A DNA stretch of 64,000 nucleotides, taken from positions 13,817,777 to 13,881,776 of the forward strand of contig CM020619.1 in assembly GCA_009829735.1 (NCBI GenBank). The letters run 5' to 3'. This stretch comes from Pyropia yezoensis (lineage: Eukaryota; Rhodophyta; Bangiophyceae; Bangiales; Bangiaceae). Shown piece after piece: positions 1 through 11,100 of this stretch. Under the pieces are notes generated by a model, which was not told where the DNA came from, ran no database searches, and saw only the letters and a list, made by a program, of their open reading frames with translations. Position 1 is the first letter of the stretch. Each line of letters starts with the position of its first letter. The position numbers were made by a program, and so were the translations under genes.

Positions 1-2
1 TC

Positions 3-761
3 ATGCCGATGGAGTTCCAGCGCACGCTCATCGATAGCCAGTACTATGACGCTGCCGCCCCTGGTATGGGCTTTTGGCGGACCTTTGCTGAGATCAACCG
101 CGTGATGTTCACATCGAACCGCGATATTGTGGATGACCACAACTGGGCGTCCAAGTGGTGGCAGTGGGTCATCAACGCGCGGGGCATCCTGTACTACACC
201 CAAGAGTCCCCACCTGGCTCTGGGTTGTTCGCGCAGATCTACCTCATTGGCAACCCCTTCGTCATTCTGATGGTGCTGGTGGCCAACACTCTGTTTGTGG
301 GTTGGCTTCTCTACTCCCTGCGTTACTCGGTCAGTCAGTCTGAGCGGGCACCCGCCAGTGACAAGCCAACTGCAACTGCTGATACAAAGGCCAAGCTGGC
401 AGCCCCTGCTGCTCGTCCGAGCGCGCCGTCGGCAGGGACTGGCTACATGCCCGCGCCGACAGAGCGGAGCGTTGTGGCCACTGGTGTTTTTCTGCTCTTT
501 GGGTGGCTTACGTCCCTGTTGCCGTTTGTGCTCGTGGACCGCACAAGCTTCCTGTACCACTACCTGCCGGCGCTCATGTATGGCCAGCTGCTCGCGGCGC
601 TACTGGTGGACCAGCTCCCGCGCCGGCTGCGTTATCTCGTGTGTTGTCTCATCATGTGCGCAGTGCTAACTGCCTACGTGTACTGGGCCCCGTGGGTGTA
701 CGCCCTGCCCAGGACGTCAGATTGGCATCAGTCCCGTCGGTGGATGTCCAGGTGGGACTGA
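3..761 (+). CDS. Protein O-mannosyltransferase (PMT), C-terminal part
   Basis: This is the last 252 residues of an ORF that is open at the left window edge. PMT enzymes move mannose from dolichyl-phosphate-mannose to Ser/Thr of secretory proteins in the ER membrane. The visible part matches the C-terminal multi-span domain of the family: a lumenal stretch with HNWASKWWQW and a following R-G-I-x-Y motif, then a GNP turn entering the first of about four hydrophobic helices, and the FLYHYLPAL motif typical of the last loop and helix. A Thr/Ala/Pro-rich loop of about 50 residues (about residues 112-158) separates the helices and looks lineage-specific. The DE-containing N-terminal catalytic loop lies outside the window. 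The stop is TGA at 759-761. The family is secure; the subfamily (PMT1, 2 or 4) cannot be decided. Confidence 0.85.
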   Translation: MPMEFQRTLIDSQYYDAAAPGMGFWRTFAEINRVMFTSNRDIVDDHNWASKWWQWVINARGILYYTQESPPGSGLFAQIYLIGNPFVILMVLVANTLFVGWLLYSLRYSVSQSERAPASDKPTATADTKAKLAAPAARPSAPSAGTGYMPAPTERSVVATGVFLLFGWLTSLLPFVLVDRTSFLYHYLPALMYGQLLAALLVDQLPRRLRYLVCCLIMCAVLTAYVYWAPWVYALPRTSDWHQSRRWMSRWD

Positions 762-1450
762 ATTCTGTAGACGGCCGCTTCCCACTTTGGAGAGTGCGTT
801 TTCGTAGTGCTGATGGGCCCCTTGAGCACAGTATGCCTACCGAACAAACCGGGCTTTTGAGGCGTGACAGCCCGGTCGCTGCGTCTCCACGCTCTGGACT
901 CCCTACTGCGGGTTGATAGGTACGAGAGGCGCCCGTGTCGCTGAGCGGCGTGACAGTCCCTGAAACTGTCGTCTCTCCGGCGGAGCCACCGCCCATCCTT
1001 TGCCCGCTTCTCGTCACGCCACTGGCCCTGCGAGTGCGATTGGCATGGCACGTGACCCTGTCATCGACGGCGCCACGTTGTTGACCGACCGTCTGCTGCG
1101 ACGCGTGTCGTGCCCGGCGACGCGTGTCGTGCCCGGCGACGCAGTGCCCATGGTCACTCGCGACACGTTTTTTTCTCTCGAAGTTTCACATTCTTCAATA
1201 AGGTATGTACTGTATTCAAACGCTCTCAGAAACCTGATGCTGCGACGTGTGCATACCGTCGACGGCTCACACACGTGGCGTTTGTAGGTGGATCATCGCC
1301 GTGGACGCGTCGACGCGTCTCCGCTGTCATCCACGACGAGGCATGCTTCCCGCCTGCTCACCCACTGACCTTGCCGCTGCTCTCCCCCCTTCTCCTCCCC
1401 CTGAAGGCTCCATCGCCTCTTTCCCTCTGTACCCGACCCGTGTATTCTCA
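762..1450. other. Intergenic region and tRNase Z leader
   Basis: No gene is seen between the mannosyltransferase stop and the tRNase Z start. A 19-bp direct repeat (CGCGTGTCGTGCCCGGCGA) occurs twice at about 1101-1140. The last 110 bases before 1451 are strongly pyrimidine-rich (CCCCCCTTCTCCTCCCCC around 1384-1401), like the leaders of other genes here. An in-frame ATG at 1343 would add 36 residues and could supply an organelle presequence. Confidence 0.5.
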
Positions 1451-4129
1451 ATGCGGGCCTTTGCCGAGGTTATCGGCACCGCCACTGGCGACGCCTCCCC
1501 CGCCGTACTCCTCTTTTTCGACGATGCGCGCTACGTGTTCAACGCCGGCGACGGTACACAGCGTTACTGCAACGAGGCGGGCATCAAAGTTACGGCCAAA
1601 CTCCGGACAGTGCTATTGACGGGGCTAGCGCCACCGGCGGTGGGGGGCCTCCTGGGGCTTCTCCTCACTGCCGCCGACGCCGGGATGGAGGCGGTGTCGG
1701 TGGTGGCGCCTGTCGGGCTGCGCCCCTTTTTCGACGCCGCCCGCCCATTTTATCACCGCCCCGCGCTGGCGACGCGGCTCGTAGAGGTGGCAGGCGTTGG
1801 TGCTCGTGCTGGTGTTGGTGCAACCGCGAACGCCGGCGCAGCCGAGCCGGTGGTGGTGGTAGAAGACGCCAACGTGGTGGTAACGGCTGTGCCACTCGTG
1901 CCGCTACCCCCCGCTGTCGAGGAGGGCGATGCGCTAGGGGCGGCGCCCCCTCCAACGCTTCCCGTGGTGATTGCCTACATTGCGCGCCTCCGCCCGGGCC
2001 CGGGAAAGTTTGACGCTGCCCGAGCGGCTGCGCTGGGCGTCCCCCCTGGCCCCGACCGGGGGCGCCTGGTGCGTGGCGAGGCCGTCACGGTGGCCACTGC
2101 CGACGGCGGGACGACGACCGTCTCGCCCGCTGACGTGCTGTCGCCGCCCACGCCAGGACCAGTGGTCGTTGTCCTCGACATCCCGTCCATGGCGTACCTG
2201 CCGCCCGCCAAGGCCTCCGCTGCCTTGGCTGCTGTTGCGGCGGCTGCCGCATTTACGCCGGCGACGGGTGGCGGTGGCGGCAGCGGTGGTGTGCCGACGG
2301 TTGTTTTCCACATGGGGCCCGCCGATGTGGTGCGGTCGCCCGCCTACACCGCGTGGGCGACCGCCTGGGGCGCCCCCGCCGCCGCCCACGTTGGCCTCGG
2401 CGAGGGTGTCGTTGACGAGCGCCCCCTCTATGCCGCCGCCGCCGAGGACGGCGCGGCACTCGCGGGCGCCGTGTCGGGACAGCTCTTCCCGTTGGTAGTG
2501 GGCGCCCGCGGCGTTCCGCCGGGGGGCGCCCGGGAGGGTCCCCGCCGGCCCCCACCAGCAGCGCCGGCCAAGCGGAAAAAGGTGGGGGGTGAGGCGCCGC
2601 GGCCGGCGGCCGCCGCGGCGGCGGCTCCCCGTGGCGGCGGGAACGGCGCCGCCGCCGCCGCAGAGTGGACAGCCGGCGCGCCGCGGTTGCGGTTCATGCT
2701 TGCCCCTGCCGCGGCGGTTGGCCTCGACTGGTGTGCCGTGCCGCCGTGGACGGACGTCACGGCATCACCGTTTGTGGTGGCAGGGCTGGTGCGGCAGGCT
2801 TCGGAGGGGGACGGTGACGGGAGTGGGGAGCCCCCGCCGACCGCCGCGGCGCCCCCGCCCTCCGCGGGAGGTGCTCCCTCCCCCCTCGAGTCTCCGCCAG
2901 TGTGGTCCCCCGCCCCCCCGCCCCTGTGGAATCCCCCCCCCCCGTCCTCCTCCGATGCAGGCGCTTACGGCCCGTCCCCACCCCCTCCCGCCTGCCTGGC
3001 GACCCTCCGCCGCGGGGACGTGGCGCTCCGCGTCCTTGGCACGGGCGCGTGCCTGCCCGGCAAGCACCGCAACGTGTCTGGCTCGATGCTGCACCTGGCC
3101 GGCCGGGGCAACGTCCTGCTCGACGCGGGTGAAGGCACCTATGGCCAGCTGGTCCGCGCGCTTGGCCGCGCCGCCGCGGACGCGGCGGTGGCGGCCACGC
3201 GGCTCGTCTTTATCTCCCACCTGCACGCTGACCACCACCTGGGGTTGCTCTCCTTTTTGCACCGCCGGCGGGGGCTCACCGCCCATCCGCTGCTGCTGGT
3301 TGGGCCCGCCGGCCTCGACCGGTGGCTGCGGGGGTACTTTGCGGCCGCCGCGGGCGGGGGGGGGGAGGCGGCGGCGGTAGCGGTGGGGGCGGCGGCGACC
3401 ACCCCCGGTGCCGGTGGAGCGGCGCCCACGAATGGGGTTGGTGGTGATGGTGGTGGCGGCGGCAGTGGTGCGGCCGTAGCAGGCGCTCCCGCAGTCCGCG
3501 GCGCACCCCACCCCCCCCCCCCCGACGTTGGCTACCTCTTCACCGACGCGGCGGCGCTGACGGCCCCCCCCGCCCCCCCTTCGTCCCCCTTCCCCGCGCA
3601 GCTGGGCCTCTCCCTCGTGACCGTCCCCGTGGATCATTGCCCCGCCGCGTACGGCGTGACGCTCACCGACACGGTGCGGGGGTGGTCGTTTGTCTACTCG
3701 GGCGACACCCGCCCGTGCGCGGGCCTCGCCGCCGCGGGCGCGGCCGTGGCCCCCGTGTTGGCCCTCCACGAGGCCACCCTCGACGACGCCCTCTCCGCCG
3801 AGGCCGCGGCCAAGGCGCACTGCACGACCGGCGACGCGCTGGGCGTGTGCGCCGCGCCCCCCGCCGCGGGCGGCATGGGCGCCTACCGCACCCTCCTCAC
3901 CCACTTTTCGCAGCGCTACGGGCGGGTGCCGACGCTGACGCCCGCCGCGCCGGCAGTGGGCCGCCTCGCCGCCGCCCGCGCGGCGGTCGCGTTTGACCAC
4001 ATGCTCGTCGACTGGGTGGACCTGCCGGCGCTGCCGGCAACGGTCGGACGCGTCGCCCGCCTCTTCCGGGGGGTGGGGGACGGCGTCAGTGACGCGCCAG
4101 AGCCGTCGGTGGCGGCGGTGACTGCGTGA
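1451..4129 (+). CDS. tRNase Z, long form (ELAC2-type 3' tRNA endonuclease)
   Basis: The enzyme removes 3' trailers from tRNA precursors in the nucleus and/or organelles. It is a metallo-beta-lactamase-fold protein of the long, duplicated type. The degenerate N-terminal half has the typical FNAGDGTQRYCNE signature (about residues 32-45). The C-terminal half begins GTGACLPGKHRN and carries the metal-binding motif H590-x-H592-x-D594-H595 (SHLHADHH). The later family motifs VDHCPAAYG, YSGDTRP, LHEAT, an AHCT/GDA variant and HFSQRYG all follow in order. All catalytic positions appear present. Length is about 892 aa against roughly 800-930 for the family, swollen by Gly/Ala/Pro tracts, one of them inside the catalytic half (nt 3340-3530). 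The start at 1451 sits where homology begins; 1343 is the alternative if a targeting peptide is used. No intron is needed. Confidence 0.9.
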   Translation: MRAFAEVIGTATGDASPAVLLFFDDARYVFNAGDGTQRYCNEAGIKVTAKLRTVLLTGLAPPAVGGLLGLLLTAADAGMEAVSVVAPVGLRPFFDAARPFYHRPALATRLVEVAGVGARAGVGATANAGAAEPVVVVEDANVVVTAVPLVPLPPAVEEGDALGAAPPPTLPVVIAYIARLRPGPGKFDAARAAALGVPPGPDRGRLVRGEAVTVATADGGTTTVSPADVLSPPTPGPVVVVLDIPSMAYLPPAKASAALAAVAAAAAFTPATGGGGGSGGVPTVVFHMGPADVVRSPAYTAWATAWGAPAAAHVGLGEGVVDERPLYAAAAEDGAALAGAVSGQLFPLVVGARGVPPGGAREGPRRPPPAAPAKRKKVGGEAPRPAAAAAAAPRGGGNGAAAAAEWTAGAPRLRFMLAPAAAVGLDWCAVPPWTDVTASPFVVAGLVRQASEGDGDGSGEPPPTAAAPPPSAGGAPSPLESPPVWSPAPPPLWNPPPPSSSDAGAYGPSPPPPACLATLRRGDVALRVLGTGACLPGKHRNVSGSMLHLAGRGNVLLDAGEGTYGQLVRALGRAAADAAVAATRLVFISHLHADHHLGLLSFLHRRRGLTAHPLLLVGPAGLDRWLRGYFAAAAGGGGEAAAVAVGAAATTPGAGGAAPTNGVGGDGGGGGSGAAVAGAPAVRGAPHPPPPDVGYLFTDAAALTAPPAPPSSPFPAQLGLSLVTVPVDHCPAAYGVTLTDTVRGWSFVYSGDTRPCAGLAAAGAAVAPVLALHEATLDDALSAEAAAKAHCTTGDALGVCAAPPAAGGMGAYRTLLTHFSQRYGRVPTLTPAAPAVGRLAAARAAVAFDHMLVDWVDLPALPATVGRVARLFRGVGDGVSDAPEPSVAAVTA

Positions 4130-4255
4130 GGTGGGGTTGGGGGGGGGGGGGGTTGGACGTTACGGCGCGTGGGGGGGGAGTAGGGCGTGTGGCGCGGGGT
4201 CACGCCGTCTGGTGGAGTTTACCTTCTTTGTCGCGGCGCTGGTGGATTCCAATTA

Positions 4256-4283
4256 TCTGTCCGACCGCTAATAGCGACCACCG
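4256..4283 (+). repeat. Left TIR of the pogo-like element
   Basis: The 28-bp left end, preceded by TA at 4254-4255. It pairs with 7013-7040 and has the sub-repeat CTAATAGCGACC. Confidence 0.8.
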
Positions 4284-4747
4284 ACCTCTAATTGCGACCC
4301 CCGGATTTCCACAGTGTTTTCCTATGAAACCGGGGTCTCTCACACCGGCAGAAGGGGCATCAGGCACCTATCCGCCCCAGAAAGGCCTTTGAAGAAAAAT
4401 GCTGGGCAAGAAATGTTTATACCACTGGACGCGCGAAGTCCAGGGCTACCCAAGCGTATGTGCAGGCGCGCAAACGCCCTTCAGCAGCCTGAGCTATGCC
4501 CTCCCAGGTGCTCCACACGGCATCCAAGAAAAGGGGCCTCATATACATTACATCCGGCAATTCCGGTGTGTGTGACCCGTCTGGCTGATATCCTGCCCAG
4601 CCGTGCAGACGTGCAGCACGTAGGGTACCCTCCTCCTTCCTGCCACATCGTCCGCGCCATCGCCGGGGCAACTCGCCCCCACCAGGGCCCTCGCCCGGCT
4701 TCCTGAGGGTGACGGGCACTCTCTGGCTGGCTCCCTGACAGGCAGTC

Positions 4748-6590
4748 ATGGTCGCCGGGTCCTCCCGCGGCGGCCGGGCCGCCGGCCAGCCCTCTGGACC
4801 CGAGGTAGACTCCTCCCCCCCCCCCCCCCCACCTGCCAAGCCCACCCCGGAGCAGCGGACACTGATGGCGGACCTCGCGTCCAAGGGCAAGAGCGCGGCA
4901 GAGATCATGGCGGCCGCCTCAGTATCGAGGTCGGCCGCCCGCCACGCCATCAACTCTGTCGGGCAGACGTCCTCACCGGGACGCAGGCCGTTTTTTCTGC
5001 CGGAGGAGGAGGAGCTGCTGGTGAGATACGTCCGGACAAGGGCTCTGATTGGCAGGGGGCTGACGCGGGACGCCTTCCTCGACACATGCGAAGAGTACAT
5101 CCTGGCGTTATCCCCTGAACGTCAGGCTATGGCGAGGGCTAGGTTCAACGCGAAGACGAGGCCCGGTAAAGGTTTTTTTAACTCTTTCTTGAGCCGTTGG
5201 CCAGCCTTGAAGCGGTACAGAGTTTGCACGCTCGAGGACGCGAGGGCCAAGAACTCGAGGCCAGAGGTCCTCGCCCGGTGGTTCGCAACTGTGCAGCTGT
5301 GCATGCGAGACCTGAGCATCAAGCACGGGCGTCAGCTGTTCAACATGGACGAAACTCATGTGCGAGCGCGAGACTTGCTGCAAGGCGCTCGCGTGTCCAT
5401 TGTCGGGCCGGTGGGCATGGACAAGCCAGAGGTCATTCGCGCCGTCCCTCGGCAGTGCGGCGTCAGGGTGCACTGTGGCGTTTACAGTGTCCCCCAGTGG
5501 GACGGTAGCACCATACTTTGCGGTGGTGGAGGGGAGCGGGCCCGGTCACGCTTTCGTGACCGTTGCGGACGATGGAGGCTCCCGGCAGGTTGCCCTCGCG
5601 TCAAGGCTCAACGATGGGGCGGTGGTAGTTCGGCGAAAGCCGCCGGGCTTTGACAAGGCCCTCTTTGACCTGTTCGCGGCAATGTTCGCCAAGTGGGCCA
5701 AGCAGTTTTTCCCCAATGAGTAGAAGCTGCTGTGTCTGGATGGGGCGAAGGTTCATCTGTCTGTGGCTGGGCTGCTCGCGCTGCTGGAGGCCAAGGTGAC
5801 AGTGATTGCTGAACCTTCAAAGACGAGCCACGTCTTGCAGGCGCTTGGCACGCCCTTTCTCTTCGGAAGATTCCAGCAAGCGGTGCGGCGCGGCATCCGG
5901 ACACAAGGCGATGCCTGTGTTATGGAGGGACGCCGGTTCAACGTGTTGGACCTGATGGATTGCGTGCGAGCCGCAGCGCTGGAGGCGTTAATAGAGCGCT
6001 CTCTCGCGTCGGCCTTCCAGCGTGTTTGATTGTGGCCGCTAGACCCTTCGCGGGTGTCACAGGAGATGCTCAGAAAAGGCGCCGACGGACCCGCGCCGGA
6101 CGTGGACCTGGCGCTGCTGGCTGCGCGTCTGGTGCCTGTCGTCCGCAAGGATATGGCGCAGCCGGTAGTGACGAACGGGACACTGTCGACGGCCGGGACC
6201 GCGGTGGTGCTCACAGCGCCACAGGTCATCCAGGCGCTGCAGGACTTGGAGCAGGACAAGCTGGATATGGATGAGGCCAAGGAAGCCGGCAAGCGCGCAC
6301 GCGAGCAGCGGGCATCCGACAAACTGGCAGAGAAGGCCGCCAAGGACGCAGCTGCCAAGCGGAGGAGGGCGGAGCTGGTTTGGCGCCAGGTCTGCCAGCT
6401 GACGGCCGAGGTGGCCCAGCTGAGGGTGTCTGCCGTGCTGCCAACCCGACGCAAGCAGACACATCGTCTGCGCGCGGCGCGGCAGCAGCGACGGGTGGGC
6501 GCTGGCGAGAGTGCGGCCCCCTTCTCGGTGCTGTGGTGGCAAGTCGGCCAGCTGGCTGCTCGTGTTGCTCGAGGCTCGACTGGGCGTTGA
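4748..6590 (+). pseudogene. pogo/Tigger-like DDE transposase, frameshifted
   Basis: The N-terminal frame (4748 to about 5500) has a poly-Pro stretch, a helix-turn-helix around residues 33-68 (TPEQRTLMADLASKGKSAAE region), a CENP-B-like second DNA-binding region, and the first catalytic block NMDETHV (about 5343-5363), the family's NMDET motif. Homology then moves to another frame after about 5490. It continues through a TAG (5721-5723) to the second catalytic Asp in LCLDGAKVHLS, then to EPSKTSHVLQALG. After a TGA (6027-6029) it runs into a basic, coiled-coil-like tail rich in Lys, Glu and Arg. At least one frameshift and two nonsense codons make it a pseudogene. Both stops could have arisen by single C-to-T changes (from CAG and CGA). 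Confidence 0.8.
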
Positions 6591-7012
6591 GTGTGTTTGT
6601 GGGTGTGCCCCGGGCGCGTCCTGCGTGCCCCGGGCGCGTACCTCGGTGTTTTGTTTTGGAGGGCAGAGGGAGTCGACTAGCGCTGCAAGAAGAAACACGA
6701 GACTGGTTGAATGTGTGCCGGTCGCGAGGTTGTCGGCACTCGACTCACTGGATGGGCGCACCTCATCCGGCTTGTTGCAAGTGAGTTACTGAAGAAATTG
6801 TTTCCCTTTCACTGGACAGACAAGCGGCCTTCCTATGAGAAATCACTGGTCGCGATTAGGCGCCCCCCCTTCGACAAACACGCGTCCCTGTAACAGAATG
6901 AACGCGTCAAAAAAAAAAAAAATGATGAACACCCTCGTGCTCAGGAGGGCAAGAGGAGTCCAACGGTGTGCACCACTTCGTAAGCGCATGGTCGCTCTTC
7001 GAGATCTCGCCG

Positions 7013-7040
7013 GAGTGGTCGCAATTAGCGGTCGGACGGA
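7013..7040 (-). repeat. Right TIR of the pogo-like element
   Basis: Inverted copy of 4256-4283, followed by TA at 7041-7042. About 24 of 28 positions match. Confidence 0.8.
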
Positions 7041-7804
7041 TATTGTGCATCCCCCAAAAAGTAGACCTGCAGCAGTCGTGAAGGTGCAATTCGTGTGCAT
7101 GACGCGCCTGGAACGTGAAGGAGAGATGCAATTTCAGGCGTAATTCTTTAGCAGTCATGTGCAAGGGATGCCTCTCATTGGCTGCTCAGTTTTCATCGGA
7201 AGATCATCACCTGTGAAAGTCTGACCCACATACAGGAACGGCGGAACATTGCAGAACACAGACAGAAGAGACCCCAGATTTGGGGCATGCGGGAGGTGTC
7301 TCACACCACGCAGGGGGCGCATGCTGCAGTCGTGACCTGCCCGAGGTCAAAGAGTCATGCAGAAACCGTGCAGGGGCACACCGGTTGGCTTCGTGTGGCC
7401 CCGAGCCGGCTTTGTGTGGCTCTGAGCCACCCTCGAGTCCAACGGACACAAGTATTGCTCTGCCTGCAGGCTCCGGGTGCAATGGGCCCTGTCGCAGTCG
7501 TGCACCCGCAAGGGAGCAGGTGCCGTACTTCCGGAAGCGCATCGGTGACCCATGCGAGGCCAGCAGGCGCAGAGATCTGTTCCAACAGACTGGCGGGAAA
7601 TCAGAAGCGCCTGAGATCGCGCGGCCCGATGCCGTTGCGCCTCAAGGCTGCACTAGACGTCAACCGAATCCTCTGAGGACCTTAAATGCGGTCCGCGGAA
7701 TGCAAGACTTCCCAGGACGAGAAATGCGACATGCAGACGTCCTCAGACCCGACAACCCCCATGTGACCATTGGGGCCATCAGGAGCTCCTGTGAGTTACC
7801 TCTG
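7041..7804. other. Non-coding stretch
   Basis: No gene is recognised. There is a CCAAT box in inverted orientation (ATTGGCTGCTC at about 7178), also found word for word near 26198. The open frames here lack family signatures. Confidence 0.4.
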
Positions 7805-7915
7805 TCACCCAACTGTAGATGTCCACCACCACAGAGGGCCAGTAGTACCGGATCCTCAGGGTCTGGTAAAGTTTACTAGACCCCATTTCTCCACCTATAG
7901 GAGCGTAGTGCTCCC
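7805..7915 (-). pseudogene. Ty3/gypsy integrase scrap (zinc-binding segment)
   Basis: The minus strand encodes LYQTLRIRYYWPSVVVDIYS, nearly identical to the H2C2 integrase segment of the inner retrotransposon at 16-18 kb (LYQTLRTRYYWPSMVVDIYS). Only about 35 codons survive, and the sequence on either side is unrelated to integrase. It is a relic, joined at its upstream side to the dispersed repeat at 7916-8125. Confidence 0.75.
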
Positions 7916-8125
7916 CCTCGTGCGCGCTGGGCCTGTCTGTTGTCACGACTCCTGGGGACATTCCAGAGTCAGGTGGTGCACGCGTGCTGGCAAGAGTGGA
8001 ATTCATTGGCTTCGGCTTGCCCGACAGCACCGCCTGACCTCCCATCGCGTCAGCAGGCTGCAAAGAAGCTCCTCACTCGCCCCACCCAGGGGACCGCCCC
8101 GAGGGCCCGTGGGACCTCGGCGACG
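7916..8125 (-). repeat. Dispersed repeat, copy 1
   Basis: The reverse complement of this stretch matches 30570-30790 over about 200 bp with moderate divergence. Both read GGGCCCTCGGGGCGG, then TTTGCAGCCTGCTGA, then GTCGTGACAACAGACAGGCC. It abuts the integrase scrap here but not at the other copy. A minor shared motif, TACGCTTGACAACCCCTG, also occurs at about 8413 and 30799. Confidence 0.7.
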
Positions 8126-11100
8126 CATCCAGGGTTGTTGTGGCGGGTGCGCCTGGGGGGCGTCGGTTCGAGGAGCGGAAACACATCAGAATCCGAGTCG
8201 ACAGGGTCGCGCTACGCTTGAGTTTTCGAACTCCGCGTATCACGGGCCGCGAAAAGAGTCCATGAGTACTGGCCGCCAATACTCGGGTGATTTCCATGCA
8301 AGCGTATGGTGGATGCACGCTCATGAAGCAAGAGAGTATTGGGCATGCTGAGCAATCACGGCACGAGTACCGTCACTACGTTTGAAAAATACTCGCGTAT
8401 ACGCTTGAGTCAGATACGCTTGACAACCCCTGAGGTGTACAGTGAATTACTCGATTGGTCGTATTTGTGACATGCTGCGGTCGTGCACGACACATGTTGC
8501 ATTGCATGTCACGCATGACAACATACATGAGCAACTTTTTGGGGGACGCACAAGAGCTAAATAGGCCGGTTTGCACGGTCCATTTTTGACCGGTCGTAGC
8601 TCAGGCACTACTACCCCGTTTTACACAGGTCTTCTTTCAAGAGGAAGAGCAACTGACAGGCTTTCTGTTTCTGTGACAAGTATGTCTGCTTGCTGTACAA
8701 GGCATGTATGAGAAAACTTTCCACGTCATGAGCCCCGAGAAGTCAGGCACTTTTTTGCAGTTAAAGTGCGCTTGCCCGCCTGTGAACATGTCTTGACAAG
8801 TGGCGTGACTGCAGACCGTGTCAAGACACACACGAGGGTCGAACTTTCATACCATTGGGTACCTCCAGCAGGTGTGCGCTTCTGGGTGGGGCGTAGAAGA
8901 AGCGCCGTCAGAGCAGGTGTACGAGTCGATTCTGACCCGAGTGCAACATTGAATGTGCTCGATGGGGAACATACTGGGGGCTACTTTATCATCAATCCAT
9001 CTTGGATGCGCCCGCCCATTGCCGCGATCCCACCTTGATACGGCCTGGGGAGTGCCCGCCTTTTTTTTATTCTTTGACTTTAGTGACCAGGCGTGGCTGC
9101 GCCCGCCCCAGGCGCCCTGCGTGCCCCCCTCAGCTGCCCTGCTGAGCCCTCTACAGACACTTCCCGAGCGGTGGGGCGTCAGCGGGAGCTTGAAAGGGTG
9201 GAGGCTGCCGATGTGAACTCCTACTCGGAGGGCTCAGAGAGTGGAGGTAGTGGCGCCAGCGGTAATGGCTCTGAAGGTATGGAGGATGAGGAGGAGGGAT
9301 AAGAGAGGTCCCACCTCACTTTTCTCTTTTGGATTAGCACGCCATTCGCTCACACCCCCCCCCCCTCCCAGCCAGTCAGTAGGACTCGCACTCCCGTCAT
9401 CTTACCCGACAAAGCCAAGGGGAGCATCCCCCCGCCCCCCCCACCTCCGCCACGGAGAGGCACTGGTAGCGACCTCCTAGACCCCATCCTAGCAATAGGG
9501 TGCTTCAGGTGGTGCACCTTGCCACTGTTTCCGTCCCCGCAACCGATCGCCGCAGGAGCACCGCTACCGTCCCCAGTCTCCCCCCCCCCCCCCGCCCCCC
9601 GACAGCTGCAACTGTCGCGAGATGCCGGGACCCCCCCCCCCACCCAGCCCCTCAGCTTTAATCGCGACGAGACCCCGCTGCCGCCCGTTCTATCGCCGCA
9701 ACCGCCGTCACTTTTCGCACGGGCTACCGATAACTTACACTGAGCGTTGACGGCCCGTGGACGCTTGGGCGTCGTGCCCGTCGCTTTTACCATCAGCGGC
9801 GGCTGGGCCGTCGCAGCCGCGGCAGCCACCTCGGGTGCCGCTGTTGCGAGAGAGGTCGCCTCCAGCGCACCCGCCGCCGTCATGGGAGCCACAGACTTTC
9901 CTCGAAGACGCGTCCCCACCTCTTTCCCACCACAGCGCAGTGATCCTTAAAGCGGGATCCACGACAAGCCGGTTTTTCCCCAGAAACGCTTGTACGCGGC
10001 TTGTCAAGTGGCCCTTCGAACCCCCCTCCGCACCCCCATACAGGCCGATTTTTAATTGTTCTTTTCTTTGAGGCTTGTCAAATGCCCCTAGACGTCGCTC
10101 CCACACGATAATGATGGTACGACAAGACGCGCAGCGACGGTGCGTACCAGAAGATGTAAAAAAAAAGTGTGTTCTGCCGTCTTTCAGGACCATCCAACAA
10201 CACTTGTCTAGCATCGTAAAAGCACTTGGGCGTGGCAGCATGTCGGTCGCAGTCCGCATTTAGGCCTGTTCGGCCCGAAGTCAGAGAAAGAACCTCTGGA
10301 AAAGGAGGCCGGACTGGAATCTGACCTGGAAGTGTTGGGACTGGAGAGCACACTTTGTTGTCTTATGGGACTCGCGAAGCCCCTCGTCGGCCAACCCACA
10401 ACCTCCGAGAAGGAGTCGGGATGGATTGACAGAGGCAACTGACCGATACATTACACAGAAATAAACTAACACTCCACAGGTGAGTGTTCAGCTTCGTGCT
10501 CCCTACACTGCAATCGTCACATCGCTACAAAGTGCTGGGCTCATTGGAAATACGCTCGTCATGCGTTGGCGTCACCCCGCGACAAACAGTTCATACTACC
10601 TGTGCTTCCGCCCTGACGACGTACCTTCCCCCCGCCATGGTCCACCTCCCCCCCCCCCCCCCCCCCCACCGTTTGCTCCCCTGCCCCCCCCCTGCCTCCG
10701 CGACCGAAAATGTGGCCGAGATGCTCATCCGGGTTGGCTGGCGACGGTGGCCGGCGACGGTGGTCTGCGTGGGGAGCTGACGGGGTGAGTCTGGTATTTC
10801 TTGTGTGATTTCTAGGAACTTAATCGGTACTGCTTCTCCATCTATTAGCGATGCGTTAGCTGAACTTGATGCACCTTGTCGCACCCACTCCTGCTTTAAG
10901 TCGGCTTCGCAACCAAGATTCGTGGTCGTTTCCCCAGTCGCTTCAGCGGCAGAGCCTCCCTAGCAAGCCCCGTACAAGCCGTTTATGCGAGGAACCACCC
11001 ACACTTGGGCAGCCCTCAACGTACTCGTGATGGTGTCAGCGATCCGTGCCAGCCAATAGGTCAACAGGGTGCGGGGAAGAGGATGGAGATTGTGGCGGTG

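Larger units (their letters stand above)
4256..7040 (+). mobile_element. pogo/Tigger-like DNA transposon, decayed
   Basis: A 2785-bp element bounded by 28-bp terminal inverted repeats. The left end (4256-4283) starts TCTGTCCGACCGCTAAT and the right end (7013-7040) is its reverse complement with about four mismatches. TA flanks both sides (4254-4255 and 7041-7042), the target duplication expected for the pogo branch of the Tc1/mariner superfamily. A GCGACC sub-motif repeats inside the left end (CTAATAGCGACC, then CTAATTGCGACC) and again near 6847. A broken transposase fills the middle. A poly-A tract lies at 6907-6921. Not autonomous as it stands. Confidence 0.8.

Noticed and set aside
2765..4000. 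411-codon minus-strand frame opposite tRNase Z
   Set aside because: Arg/Gly/Ala-rich shadow of a GC-rich gene; the plus strand carries all the family motifs.
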